Assembly: GCA_903929885.1 (NCBI GenBank)
Contig: CAIYWI010000118.1
Span: 19,518 to 83,517 of the forward strand
Source: an uncultured Phycisphaerales bacterium
GTDB taxonomy: Bacteria > Planctomycetota > Phycisphaerae > Phycisphaerales > UBA1924
DNA: 64,000 bases
Direction of reading: 5' to 3'
Shown piece by piece: positions 16,795 to 25,412 of the stretch. Made by a program: the position numbers and the translations under genes. Numbering within the stretch: position 1 is the first letter of the stretch; the number at the start of each line of letters is the position of its first letter. The notes beneath the pieces were generated by a model, which saw nothing but the letters and a program-made list of their open reading frames with translations, was not told the origin of the DNA and did not search any database.

Positions 16795-18345
16795 TCACTT
16801 GCCCAGGGACGTGTCCGACGTCCGCTGGATGGCCTCGAGAATCACCGTCTTGCCCTTCATGGTGAAGCGGTACCCCGCCTCGCGATCCTCATGAGTTCTC
16901 GCCTCTCCGCCGGTGAGTTGCCTTGTCGCCGCCCTTCCGAGCCGCTCGTTGAATCCGCCCGCTTCGGACATCGCCTTGTCGACCGCGTCGTCCGCGGCCG
17001 CCTCGAACTGCGCCTCAAAGGCCGGGATGTCATAGGCATTGCAGAACTCCTCGAGGAACTTCGAGTCGGTCATGCCGCTCGCCCCGAACTTCGCGTTGGA
17101 AAAGGCCTCGCTGAATCGAATCGCGATCACCTTTCCCTCCGCGATCAGCACCTTCACCTGATCGGCATCGTCCACGAACGTCGTGCTCGGGCCCACAACG
17201 ACATTGCCCACCTTGACGTCCCGCGGTTGCGGTGGGTGTGGATTCTCGAGCATCGAAACGGCCTTCTCCAGATCGGTCCGGCGAGACATGGCATCTGCCA
17301 ACTTTCGATCCGCCGTGTCAAGGTCACGTGAGTTGTTGGAGTACAAGCGTTCCGCAGCGGTTGGTCCGCCCGGTTGCACAACCGGATTGAGTCTCGCGAT
17401 GATGTTTGCCCTGTCGCTCCTCGACAAGGGCACCGAATCGCCAAATGCCGCTTCGATCGTCTTTAACGCCTCCGGCAGCCTTTCCTTCTCGATGATCTCG
17501 CACTCCTGCATCGCCTTACGAACCCTTCGACCCTGGTCTTGAAACTGACCCCAAATACGAACCAGTTCGGGCGACTGGCTGATTCCGGGAGGCGACGGGT
17601 TCTTGCCTGCGATCAACTCTGTCACTGCACTCTCCATCTCTTCCAGCATCTTGAGGGCTTCCTGAAAGCCGCTCTGGGAAGGATCTTTCTTGAGATCGGC
17701 GATGCCTTTCCTGATCTGTTCGCGACCTTGAGTGAGTTCATTGAGTGCAGGTTGCGCATCCGCGTCAATACGCCTCGCACGGATGCGGTACTCCTTGTCG
17801 GCTTCCGACAGCATGAGATCGCGCAGGGCGATCCACGCCCGATTCCCCTCCTCCTGCGCCTCGGGTATGAGCTTGGTTACTTGTTCGAGTTCGCGCTTCG
17901 TCGGCTCCAGCCTCTCCTTCACGATCGCCTTCCAACGTTCCTCGTGTTCGTCCAACAACGATTGCTTGAGTGTCTCGATCAACTGCGGAACTTGCTCGGC
18001 CATCGATGCGGGGATGTAGCACAACTGCGGGCTGCTGAAGATGTTGGGTGCATCACCCAACACGAACCTTCCCTCGGCTTCAGTCAGTTGATGGATCTTC
18101 CCGTCAACCGCCATCGTCCCGTTCACGGCCACCATGGGAGACGGCGATCCACCGCTTTTCTTGAACGTCAACCCCTCGATCTTCGCCAACGCCGCAGGCA
18201 CCTCCTCCGCCGGCATGTCGAGTCGCAGCCCCACCACCGTCGGTCCCCGACTGTCCGAACCCCCGCCACCACACCCGCTCCAGATGACGACAGCCACCAC
18301 CATCCCCAGCAGGATCTGAAGCGATCGGTTGATCGAGATGCTCAT
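16795..18345 (-). CDS. Large hypothetical lipoprotein with coiled coils
   Basis: The 516-residue protein starts with a lipoprotein signal peptide (SLQILLGMVVAVVIWSGCGG; lipobox WSGC, Cys25), so it is likely anchored in the outer or inner membrane facing the periplasm. A mixed alpha/beta domain (VVGLRLDMPAEEVPAALAKI) is followed by long charged helices (about 125-230) and a C-terminal domain with VKVGNVVVGPSTTFVDDADQ. No family is recognised. The gene is upstream of and probably co-transcribed with the HEPN gene. Pairing an exported lipoprotein with a HEPN RNase is unusual, so they may simply be neighbours. Confidence 0.65.
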   Translation of the reverse strand: MSISINRSLQILLGMVVAVVIWSGCGGGGSDSRGPTVVGLRLDMPAEEVPAALAKIEGLTFKKSGGSPSPMVAVNGTMAVDGKIHQLTEAEGRFVLGDAPNIFSSPQLCYIPASMAEQVPQLIETLKQSLLDEHEERWKAIVKERLEPTKRELEQVTKLIPEAQEEGNRAWIALRDLMLSEADKEYRIRARRIDADAQPALNELTQGREQIRKGIADLKKDPSQSGFQEALKMLEEMESAVTELIAGKNPSPPGISQSPELVRIWGQFQDQGRRVRKAMQECEIIEKERLPEALKTIEAAFGDSVPLSRSDRANIIARLNPVVQPGGPTAAERLYSNNSRDLDTADRKLADAMSRRTDLEKAVSMLENPHPPQPRDVKVGNVVVGPSTTFVDDADQVKVLIAEGKVIAIRFSEAFSNAKFGASGMTDSKFLEEFCNAYDIPAFEAQFEAAADDAVDKAMSEAGGFNERLGRAATRQLTGGEARTHEDREAGYRFTMKGKTVILEAIQRTSDTSLGK

Positions 18346-18784
18346 GTTCCGCTCCCGTTCTCGTTGCCGCGTCGCCGGACCTTCGGGCCTCCCGACCCCG
18401 CACCGCCTGTGGCGCGCCGTGACGCTTCATGGCGAGAACGCCTGTCATCCCCCGATCTGGACACCGATGCGCGAGGATTGACGACATTTCATGCGGTGTG
18501 CCGTCGGAACGCGGCCATCGGCATGCCCGAGCCCGAACATGCCGCAAACATGCCTGCCGCCCGACATCTTCGCGGCAGCGACGAACCCATCGATGCGAAA
18601 GCCGCGGGATCTCGCGTGCGCGCACGCGATCAATCGCTTCGCAAGAGGCCTCGCCACAACAGGATGCAATCGCTCAACGCCGTATCATCCCGCGTCGACG
18701 CCGCGCGTCGACTTGAGATCGCCCCGCCCTCGGGCCGCCCCGTGGGATGCACACCACGCCCGGCCCCCGAAGCGGACCGCTCCC
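18346..18784. other. Intergenic region between divergent lipoprotein and nuclease genes
   Basis: About 440 bp with no convincing gene; the frames crossing it lack start signals and biased composition. It should hold two divergent promoters, but no good hexamer pair stands out. No REP or module A copy is present. Confidence 0.45.
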
Positions 18785-20017
18785 ATGCCGATCTACTCCC
18801 ACAGCCGCCTCGAGGCCTTCCGCCACTGCCCTCGCAAGTACTTCTTCCAGTACGTCGCCAGGGTCGAACTCCCCGACCAACCCGAGCAGATCGCCACCTT
18901 TCTCGGATCGAGGGTCCACGAGGTGCTCGAGCATCTCTACCGCCGCGTCTCCATGGGCGCGCTTCCGTCGCTCGAGGAACTCCGCCGCCGCCTCGACGAG
19001 GGCTGGAACGCCCATTGGACCTCCGCCGTCGTCATCCACGACCGCGACGCCACGCCCGATGACTTCCGTCGCCTGGCGTGGAAGTGCATCGAGAACTACC
19101 ACCGCCGATTCCACCCCTTCGACCAGGCGACCGTCATCGGCCTCGAGTACAAGGTCACCTTTCCCCTCGACGACGCCGGCCGCTTCATGATGACCGGCAA
19201 CATCGACCGCATCGCCAGGACCCCCGACGGCCGCTGGCAGATCCACGACTACAAGACCAACAACAAGCTCCCCACTCAGGCCGAGAAGGACAAGGACCCC
19301 CAACTAGCCTTCTACGAGATCGCCCTCCGCCATGCCTGGAAGGACATCGACCGTGTCGAACTCGTCTGGCACTTCCTCCGCTTCGATCACTCGATCGTCT
19401 CCGCCCGCACCACCGAACAACTCGACTGTCTCCGCGCCGACACCATCGCCCTCATCACCGACATCGAACGCCGTGGCGATCAGGCCGCCGACTTCCCCAC
19501 CAGCGAAGGCCCCCTCTGCTCCTACTGCGCCTTCCAGCAGGTGTGCCCCGCTCGCAAGCATCTGCATCAGGTCCGCGTCATGCCCGAGAAGGCCCTCGCC
19601 GCCGAACCCGCCGTCGCGCTGGTCGACCGCTGGGCCGATCTCGACGAGCGGCGAACGACCCTCAAGCGCGACCTCGACGACGTCGAAGCCCGCATCGACG
19701 AAGTCCGCGAGGCGCTGCTGGCCGTCGCGGCACGCGACGACCTTGAACTCGTCGCCGGCCGCTCACGGGAGGTCTCGATCGCCACGACCGATCGAATCGT
19801 GTTCCCCCGCAAGGGACAGGAACCTGAACAGGCCGCCCGACTCGAGGCCGTGCTGCGCGACACGCCCTGGTGGCCGCGCCTCAGTTCGCTCAACGCCGCC
19901 GAGTTGAAGGCCGCATGGGAATCGACCGACACGCCCCCCGAACTCCGACGCCTGCTCGAACAGTTCGCATGGAAGGAACGCGAGGTCGCCGCCCGTCTGC
20001 GGATTCGCCGCGACTGA
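18785..20017 (+). CDS. PD-(D/E)XK nuclease of the RecB/Cas4 type with a four-Cys cluster
   Basis: A 410-residue predicted DNA nuclease. The N-terminal SHSRLEAFRHCPRKYFFQYV gives the first Cys; nuclease residues follow in GLEYKVTF, MTGNIDRIARTPDGRW, IHDYKTNNK (Asp and Lys of the DxK triad) and PQLAFYEIAL (motif IV Gln). CSYCAFQQVC supplies three more Cys, matching the iron-sulfur staple of Cas4/AddB. An extra C-terminal domain of about 150 residues begins with a coiled coil (DLDERRTTLKRDLDDVEARI). ATG 18785 starts exactly at the conserved MPIYSHSRLEAF. No cas genes, helicase or CRISPR array flank it. Confidence 0.88.
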   Translation: MPIYSHSRLEAFRHCPRKYFFQYVARVELPDQPEQIATFLGSRVHEVLEHLYRRVSMGALPSLEELRRRLDEGWNAHWTSAVVIHDRDATPDDFRRLAWKCIENYHRRFHPFDQATVIGLEYKVTFPLDDAGRFMMTGNIDRIARTPDGRWQIHDYKTNNKLPTQAEKDKDPQLAFYEIALRHAWKDIDRVELVWHFLRFDHSIVSARTTEQLDCLRADTIALITDIERRGDQAADFPTSEGPLCSYCAFQQVCPARKHLHQVRVMPEKALAAEPAVALVDRWADLDERRTTLKRDLDDVEARIDEVREALLAVAARDDLELVAGRSREVSIATTDRIVFPRKGQEPEQAARLEAVLRDTPWWPRLSSLNAAELKAAWESTDTPPELRRLLEQFAWKEREVAARLRIRRD

Positions 20018-20027
20018 CATCCCCCCC

Positions 20028-21860
20028 TCACCGCCCTCCCATCGCCCACAGCGTGATGAACGACTCGATGTCCAGCCCGTCCACGCCGCCGTCGCCGTTG
20101 ACGTCCGTGGTCATCTCGCCCGCTTCCCACTCGAGCAGGAACAACTCGAGGTCCGCGCCGTCCACCCCGCCGTCGGCGTTGTAGTCCGCGATGTTGTGAC
20201 GCAGCTCGAGCGTCCTCCCCGTCGCCACCAGCGACAACGCGCCGCGCGACGCCGCCAGCGTCGTCACGCTCGCGAACGAGCCCGCGAACGACGCCCCGCG
20301 GAACAGGGTGCCCGTGAAGAAGTACGCGCCCTCCAGCGACGGGTCGAACCCCGTGCTCGACACCGCGCGAAGCGCGCCGCCCAGCGTCACCGCGCCGCCG
20401 GCGTCGATCATGCCGATGCGCTCGGCATTGCCGACGTCGATCGTCGCCGTCGAGCCCGCCCGCTGCACGTACGAACCCGACAACGCCAGCCGGTGCACCC
20501 CCGTCGACAACTGCCCCGACAGGTCGATCGACCCCAGCGACACCGGCTCGGCCAGCGTCACCGTCGCGTTGCGGCCGATGTTCAGGTTCACCGCCGAGCC
20601 CGCCTCGAACATCTGCCGCAATGACAGCGATCCAGTCGTGAGCTGCAACGTGCCCGTGCCCGCGAACGTCGTGCCCGGAAGGTACGTCGAGAACCCCGTC
20701 GTCGAGAAGTTCGACCCCGCGCCCAGCATGAACCGGCCCGTGTGCGTCCCCTGCACCGGCAGGCTCAACGACGTGCTCGGCTCGAGCGCGATCAGCCCGT
20801 TGTTCGACACGCCGAAGTAGCGCGTCCACTGCATGCCCGTGCCGAGCGTGATCGAGCCGCCGTTCACCCGCAGGTGCTCGGTCATGTTCGCGAACGTCGC
20901 GCCCGCGCCCATCAGCATCACGGTCGCGCCGTTCGTCGCCACGGGGCGGCTGTTGTCGAGAATCACCGAACTCGACGCGTCCGCACGCCACGTGCCCCCC
21001 GTCAACGTCCCGAACGCGGCATCGTCGTAGTTCGCGATCGTCGCCGCCGCCACGCGGAGGATGCCCCCCGCCGTTCCCCGCACCACGCCCTGGTTGTCGA
21101 AACTCGACGGATACGCGCCCACCGCCGCGAGCACGAGAAACTGCGCCGATGCGTCCGCGACGATCGTCCCGCGATTCACCAGCGTCGTCGCCAATCCCTC
21201 GCTGAAGAGCGCATTGCCCACGTTCCCGCGCCCGCGCACCGTCGCGCCCGGCCCGATCGTCATCGTCCTCGCCGCCGCGCCCTCGGCCGCCAACCCGAGC
21301 CGCCCGTTCACCAGCGTGAACGTGCCCGAATCAAGCGTGATGTCCGAGACGAAGTCCATCGCCCCCGACGAGACCGTCGCCGCCCCGACCAGATCGAAGT
21401 CGCCCGCCACGCGAAGCGTCGAACTCACGACGCTCAGCGAGCCCGTGAAGACCATCGGTCCCGCAAGCCGCGACGGTCGCGACCCCGACACCGTCAGGCC
21501 CCCGCTCCCGAACTCCCACGACGGTCCCGCCAACGCGCCGCCCGCCAGCGACACCGATGCCCACGCCCGCGCGCCGTTCGTCACCGTCAGCTGCCCGCCC
21601 GTCACGCTCAACGCCTCGCGAAGCTCGAGCGACCGCACCTGCCGCACGCCCGCCTCCGACGTGAACCTGATCTGCGGCTGCGCCTCGCCCGCATCGATCC
21701 GCACGTCGTCGTTCGGACCCGGCACCACGTTCGCCGACCAGTTCGCCGGGTTGGACCAGAGCAGGTCGCCACCCATCCCCGTCCACGACGTCAGGGCCAT
21801 CAACGCCCGCGCCTCGAGCGACTCCATCGTCGCCTCGACCCGCTCCGGCACCTTGTGCAT
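20028..21860 (-). CDS. Exported beta-rich protein with LEPR-XLL-like N-terminus and two dockerin repeats
   Basis: A 610-residue surface or secreted protein. ATG 21860 gives MHKVPERVEATMESLEARAL; ESLEARALMAL matches the LEPR-XLL motif of planctomycete exported proteins. A TWTGMGGDLLWSNPANWS-type segment (autotransporter/PEP-protein-like repeat start) and about 450 residues of Gly/Thr/Ser beta repeats follow. The C-terminus has two dockerin-type Ca-binding repeats (DYNADGGVDGADLELFLLEW and DVNGDGGVDGLDIESFITLW). It may be anchored or assembled through the dockerins. It is 98 bp from the last phage-like gene and may be unrelated to it. The frame upstream to 22142 overlaps the neighbour and is rejected. 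Confidence 0.85.
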   Translation of the reverse strand: MHKVPERVEATMESLEARALMALTSWTGMGGDLLWSNPANWSANVVPGPNDDVRIDAGEAQPQIRFTSEAGVRQVRSLELREALSVTGGQLTVTNGARAWASVSLAGGALAGPSWEFGSGGLTVSGSRPSRLAGPMVFTGSLSVVSSTLRVAGDFDLVGAATVSSGAMDFVSDITLDSGTFTLVNGRLGLAAEGAAARTMTIGPGATVRGRGNVGNALFSEGLATTLVNRGTIVADASAQFLVLAAVGAYPSSFDNQGVVRGTAGGILRVAAATIANYDDAAFGTLTGGTWRADASSSVILDNSRPVATNGATVMLMGAGATFANMTEHLRVNGGSITLGTGMQWTRYFGVSNNGLIALEPSTSLSLPVQGTHTGRFMLGAGSNFSTTGFSTYLPGTTFAGTGTLQLTTGSLSLRQMFEAGSAVNLNIGRNATVTLAEPVSLGSIDLSGQLSTGVHRLALSGSYVQRAGSTATIDVGNAERIGMIDAGGAVTLGGALRAVSSTGFDPSLEGAYFFTGTLFRGASFAGSFASVTTLAASRGALSLVATGRTLELRHNIADYNADGGVDGADLELFLLEWEAGEMTTDVNGDGGVDGLDIESFITLWAMGGR

Positions 21861-21958
21861 GCGATCGCTCACGTGGCTCCGATCGATTGTACCGGACGCC
21901 CGCGATCGACCCATGCACCCTCTCGCCCGATAACCCCGCCGGGACCTGCCGCCACGCC

Positions 21959-22333
21959 TCAGGGCAGCCGCCGAAACGCGCATTCGTACGCCAGCGATCG
22001 CTCCCGGCCGCGGCTCGTTCGCTCCGCAGGCTCGAACCACGCCATCGACATCCCCTCCCACCGTCGCCCGAAGTGGTCCACCAGCACGCCCGGCACCGGC
22101 GGATGCACGAGATGCGCAACGATCGCGTCCCGCAGCCGCCACAACACCGGCTCCGACGGCGCCACCAACCGCCCTCGCACCCGCACCTCCACGTCGATCA
22201 ACCCCAGCGCCACGCCCCCGGCGCCCGAGCCGCCCAGCGCCAGGCCCGTCACCACCAACTCGCCCTCCCGCATGCTCCTGAAGACGTGCGGTCCCGATCC
22301 GAACAGATCCAGCCCCTTGAAACTCGATGGCAT
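21959..22333 (-). CDS. Hypothetical phage-module protein, 124 residues
   Basis: Last gene of the head module. It starts behind GGGAGG (22339-22344). The product MPSSFKGLDLFGSGPHVFRS... is beta-rich and ends in WFEPAERTSRGRERSLAYEC. Its size, position and beta content resemble small phage neck or tail-completion proteins that bind at the connector, but I cannot name the family. It is 16 bp downstream of the next gene in the module, on the same strand. Confidence 0.55.
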   Translation of the reverse strand: MPSSFKGLDLFGSGPHVFRSMREGELVVTGLALGGSGAGGVALGLIDVEVRVRGRLVAPSEPVLWRLRDAIVAHLVHPPVPGVLVDHFGRRWEGMSMAWFEPAERTSRGRERSLAYECAFRRLP

Positions 22334-22349
22334 CGCGATCCCTCCCGTT

Positions 22350-22757
22350 TCACGCGAGCGGCGCGACCGTCACCGGATCGCGAACGCCGTCGACCGACAC
22401 CGCCACCAGATCCACGCGCCGCGTCACGCCCTTGCCCGTCGCCTCGTGCACCACGCGCATCACCACGCACCGCGCCGTCATCGCGAGTTCCGCCGCCGAC
22501 GAACGACCCCGCGACCACTGCACGCCCAGCGTCTGCATCTCCCCGGGCCTGGGCGCATCCATTTCGCCGGGCCCGCCGATCATCCGCTCCACCCGCACCG
22601 TCACCCGCTGCGCAGGCACATCCGCGAACGCCGCGTGCGGCCCCGCGTCCGTCCACTCCACCACCGCCTCCGCCGCCTCGCGATCGATCACGACGCTCGT
22701 CACGTCAGCCCACGCCTGCACCCCGAACGTCACGCCCGTCGGCTTGATGATCACCAT
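22350..22757 (-). CDS. Hypothetical phage-module protein, 135 residues
   Basis: Starts with ATG 22757 after GGGAGG. It has a beta-rich N-terminus (MVIIKPTGVTFGVQAWADVT), an acidic/aromatic centre and a strand-rich C-terminus (RRVDLVAVSVDGVRDPVTVA). No signal or membrane segment. Placed between two other small genes downstream of the capsid gene, where head-tail connector or tail genes normally sit. Function is not established. Confidence 0.55.
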   Translation of the reverse strand: MVIIKPTGVTFGVQAWADVTSVVIDREAAEAVVEWTDAGPHAAFADVPAQRVTVRVERMIGGPGEMDAPRPGEMQTLGVQWSRGRSSAAELAMTARCVVMRVVHEATGKGVTRRVDLVAVSVDGVRDPVTVAPLA

Positions 22758-22778
22758 GCCGCTTCCTCCCCTCGTTGC

Positions 22779-23369
22779 TCACGCGCGATACATCGGCCCG
22801 CCGCTCACCCGCCTGCGCTGCTCCGCCACCCCGTCTCCGTCCAGATCCAGCGCCAGCGACAACCGCTCGCACTCGATCTCGAACCGTCGCTGATAGTGCA
22901 CCGCCCTCGCCGCCGCCCCCGCATCGGCCGCGAAGTGAATCATCGCCAACGCCCCCAGCGCCTCCGCGTGCGCCGCCGCTCGACCGTCCAGCACCCTCGC
23001 GCCGTCCTCGATCTCCGCCCACCGCAGCAATCGGCGATGCACCACCTCGATCTGCGGCATGAACGTCCCGATCCGCACGGGCCCCTTGTACTTCCCCACG
23101 CCGATCGCGTCCACCCCCTCCGGTCGCGGCCTCGACAAGGCCAGCCTCGTCGCACTCGACCGCTTCACCACTTCCACCGCCGTCTCTCCCAGCATCACCA
23201 CGTGCCCCGCATCGACGCCCAGCGACTCGAAGTCCGCGTCCGGGTCGGAGAGCGTCAACTCGTCCTCCTCCACCACGCCCTGGCTCCGCACCAGGGTCTG
23301 CGACGGCCACACCACGTCGCGAAACAGCGTCGGCTCGATCACGATCAGGTCGATGTCGCGTGCAAACAT
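22779..23369 (-). CDS. Putative phage head-completion/connector-like protein, 196 residues
   Basis: ATG 23369 follows GAGGAGG at a good distance. The N-terminal half is beta-rich (MFARDIDLIVIEPTLFRDVV). The C-terminal half is helical (AHAEALGALAMIHFAADAGA, then AVHYQRRFEIECERLSLALD) and ends in a DLDGDGVAEQRRR segment. It is the gene directly after the capsid gene, the usual site of head-completion genes. That position is the main evidence; the sequence itself is unfamiliar. Confidence 0.55.
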   Translation of the reverse strand: MFARDIDLIVIEPTLFRDVVWPSQTLVRSQGVVEEDELTLSDPDADFESLGVDAGHVVMLGETAVEVVKRSSATRLALSRPRPEGVDAIGVGKYKGPVRIGTFMPQIEVVHRRLLRWAEIEDGARVLDGRAAAHAEALGALAMIHFAADAGAAARAVHYQRRFEIECERLSLALDLDGDGVAEQRRRVSGGPMYRA

Positions 23370-23438
23370 GCAAGGTCCTCCTCGAATGCCCCCGCCCTCG
23401 CGTCGGCGAGGACGGGAGCGCGTGCAGTCGCCGGTCCG

Positions 23439-24608
23439 TCAGGCCGACAGGCCCCTGATCAGCGCGTGAGCGTTCTCGTTGCGCATCTCCATGGTGTATT
23501 CGCCGACGATCTGCCCGCCAGCCGCGTCCCCCGTCGACGCCAGCGGCCGATACTGGAAACTCCTGCCCGTCAGCGGCATCACCGAGATCCTGCTGCTGTC
23601 GAGCAGCAGCAGCGTGTCCGACGGCACCCATCGCGACAGCACGATGTTGCACACGCCAAAGTCGCTCTCGTAGACGCTCACCAGTTCCGACAGCCGCCGA
23701 TCATCCGGCGCGTAGTGCCTCGACGTCGAACCCACGAACTGGTTGATGCGCCGCTTCTGCGCCCCGTTCACGACGATCGTGTCGACGCGTCCCGACGACT
23801 GCTCCCACACCTGTCGCAGCGCGGTGTTCACCAACTGCTCCGTCAGCTCGCTGCCCGCCCCGCCCCCCTGCGGGAAGCCGTTCACGCCCGGCGCGTACTG
23901 GTGCGTGGCGATCGTCCGAATGATGCCGTTCATCGTCCGCCGCGACGTCGCCGAACCCTGCGGCGCCGTCGACGACGACGCCCCGTTGATCACGCAGTTC
24001 TCGAGGTCGCGCAGCAGCTCTCGCATCCGCTCGCTCTTCTGGTACTCGAGCTCGTCGGCCACGCCGTGGGCCTTCACCGCGCGCATCGTGCCCGTCACCT
24101 CCACCGTCGCCGCGAAGATCTGCGTGTAGTTCTGCCGCCTCACGCGGCTCGTGAACCTCGCCGCCGTCGCGTCCGCCCCTTCGAGGGCGGCGTTGCCGAG
24201 AATGTGGAGCCGCTGCCCGTTGGCCAGCGCGCTCGCCGGCGTCCCGCCGTAACGGCGCGTCACGGTGATCACGTTGCCGCCCACCGCCGTCACCAGCATC
24301 AGCTCCGTGGCGTTGCCCGGTCGCACCAGGTCGCCCGCCTGGAATCTCGCGCCGTTGGCCACCGTGATGGCGACGGCCTCCTGCGCGTTGGGCGTGAACG
24401 CGGTCTGGTTGATCGTGTCGGCGTTGGGGAGCAGCGAGTCCTCGATCCACTCGTGCACCGTGCTCGTCGCCGCGTTCCTCGCGTCGCCCATGCGGTCGAG
24501 CAGTGGCGTCTCGTGCGGGCTCACGATGCCGATGAGGTCCGAAACGTCCTCCGCGATTTCGGGAAGGTCGACGCCCGCCCCGTAGGTTGTCTTGCCGCTG
24601 AATCCCAT
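23439..24608 (-). CDS. Phage major capsid protein (DUF5309/SU10-like)
   Basis: A 389-residue HK97-fold-type capsid subunit. The N-terminus reads LPEIAEDVSDLIGIVSPHETPLLDRMGDA; the middle has the YTQIFAATVEVTGTMRAVKA and ELEYQKSERMRELLRDLENC segments typical of DUF5309 capsid proteins. The C-terminal part has VVNGAQKRRINQFVGS and a WVPSDTLLLLDSSRI strand. ATG 24608 follows AAGGAG. No N-terminal delta domain or protease is seen. It lies between a scaffold-like gene (upstream, 39 bp) and small connector-like genes. Family match is by eye but strong. Confidence 0.85.
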   Translation of the reverse strand: MGFSGKTTYGAGVDLPEIAEDVSDLIGIVSPHETPLLDRMGDARNAATSTVHEWIEDSLLPNADTINQTAFTPNAQEAVAITVANGARFQAGDLVRPGNATELMLVTAVGGNVITVTRRYGGTPASALANGQRLHILGNAALEGADATAARFTSRVRRQNYTQIFAATVEVTGTMRAVKAHGVADELEYQKSERMRELLRDLENCVINGASSSTAPQGSATSRRTMNGIIRTIATHQYAPGVNGFPQGGGAGSELTEQLVNTALRQVWEQSSGRVDTIVVNGAQKRRINQFVGSTSRHYAPDDRRLSELVSVYESDFGVCNIVLSRWVPSDTLLLLDSSRISVMPLTGRSFQYRPLASTGDAAGGQIVGEYTMEMRNENAHALIRGLSA

Positions 24609-24647
24609 GTGCGTGCTCCTTTCGTGTCGTGGTGGTCACCGTGATGC

Positions 24648-25064
24648 TCAGGCGCGACGCGCCCGCAGCGAGAGATACTGGATGAGCGAGCGACGATCGC
24701 CCCCGAGCCGCGCCTCGCGTGCGGCGGCCTGCAGCGCGGCCTGCGCTTGCTTCCCGTCGCCGGAGGCATCGGGCGCCGCGATGACGCCGCGCCGCTCCGG
24801 CGCCGCGAAGAGGAACGGCTTCTCCCGCCGCAACCCATCGGCCGCCCGTCGTGCCGCGACGGTCAGTTCTGCGCCTGACGGGGGCACGCCCCCGCTTCCC
24901 AGCGACCGCTCCACCAGCATCGCGGCCACCTCGCGATCGATCGCGTCCCCCACCGCCTCGACCGCCGCGTGACGCCGCTGCTCCTGCGCGTGATGCGCCC
25001 GCAACTGCTCCAGCTCCCGCTTGAGTCGCTCGAGTTCCTGATCCCCCGGCGTGTCCTGTTCCAT
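24648..25064 (-). CDS. Scaffold-like coiled-coil protein of the head module
   Basis: ATG 25064 is chosen over 25070 because AGGGAG then has 8-nt spacing. The 138-residue product starts with a charged coiled coil (QELERLKRELEQLRAHHAQE) and a helix EAVGDAIDREVAAMLVER, followed by a basic C-terminus (RLGGDRRSLIQYLSLRARRA). A short helical, charged protein immediately before the capsid gene is the normal form and position of a phage scaffolding protein. Family is not recognised. A module A repeat and a decayed REP lie directly upstream. Confidence 0.65.
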   Translation of the reverse strand: MEQDTPGDQELERLKRELEQLRAHHAQEQRRHAAVEAVGDAIDREVAAMLVERSLGSGGVPPSGAELTVAARRAADGLRREKPFLFAAPERRGVIAAPDASGDGKQAQAALQAAAREARLGGDRRSLIQYLSLRARRA

Positions 25065-25239
25065 GTGCATGGCTCCCTGCGTTGCGGAAGGCCTCGCCCG
25101 TCGCATTCGTGCCACGTGCGTCCTTCCGAAACTCCGGGCCACGCGCCCCGATGCGCCGACGCGAACGGGTCGCGTCGCCGCCGGCGCATCATGCACCAAG
25201 GGCCGCCGGCATCTCACGTTGTGACATGTTCCGACAATT

Positions 25240-25352
25240 CCGCGCAAGGCCCCGCGACCCCGCCGCGACGCACGCCGCCCGAAGGGCGGACGACCGTCGC
25301 CACGGCTGACCGAACCCGGTCTGCGGGGGAGGAACACTCGTGGAAGGGGGCC
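25240..25352 (+). repeat. Module A structured repeat, copy A2
   Basis: Shares with A1 the CGCCGCGACGCACGCC lead, the CCGCCC-GAA-GGGCGG hairpin, and the second stem with partial outer pairing CCACG/CGTGG. It is the most diverged copy inside the second stem. It marks one side of the kinase-WD40 gene; A3 marks the other. Confidence 0.75.
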
Positions 25353-25370
25353 GATTGTGGCAGCGCGTCC

Positions 25371-25402
25371 TAGGCTCGCCCGCAAAGCCGGGCGGCGCCA
25401 TG
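25371..25402 (-). repeat. Degenerate REP-like palindrome R2 (beta type)
   Basis: Keeps the GCTCGCCCGCAAAGCCGGGC core of the beta-type REPs, but the outer arms and the GTAG/GGAG head are lost. It is next to the 3' end of the kinase gene. Confidence 0.6.
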
Positions 25403-25412
25403 AGCCTCCGGT

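Larger units (their letters stand above)
25065..25412. other. Repeat-filled gap between scaffold-like and kinase genes
   Basis: About 350 bp without a gene. It contains module A copy A2 (about 25240-25352) and a degenerate REP (25371-25402) that ends about 10 bp from the kinase stop codon. The scaffold-like gene has its SD here (AGGGAG, 25073-25078). Confidence 0.7.

Noticed and set aside
20742..24644. 1300-residue plus-strand frame
   Set aside because: Antisense to the dockerin protein, the small head genes and the capsid gene; composition almost all Arg/His/Pro/Ala.
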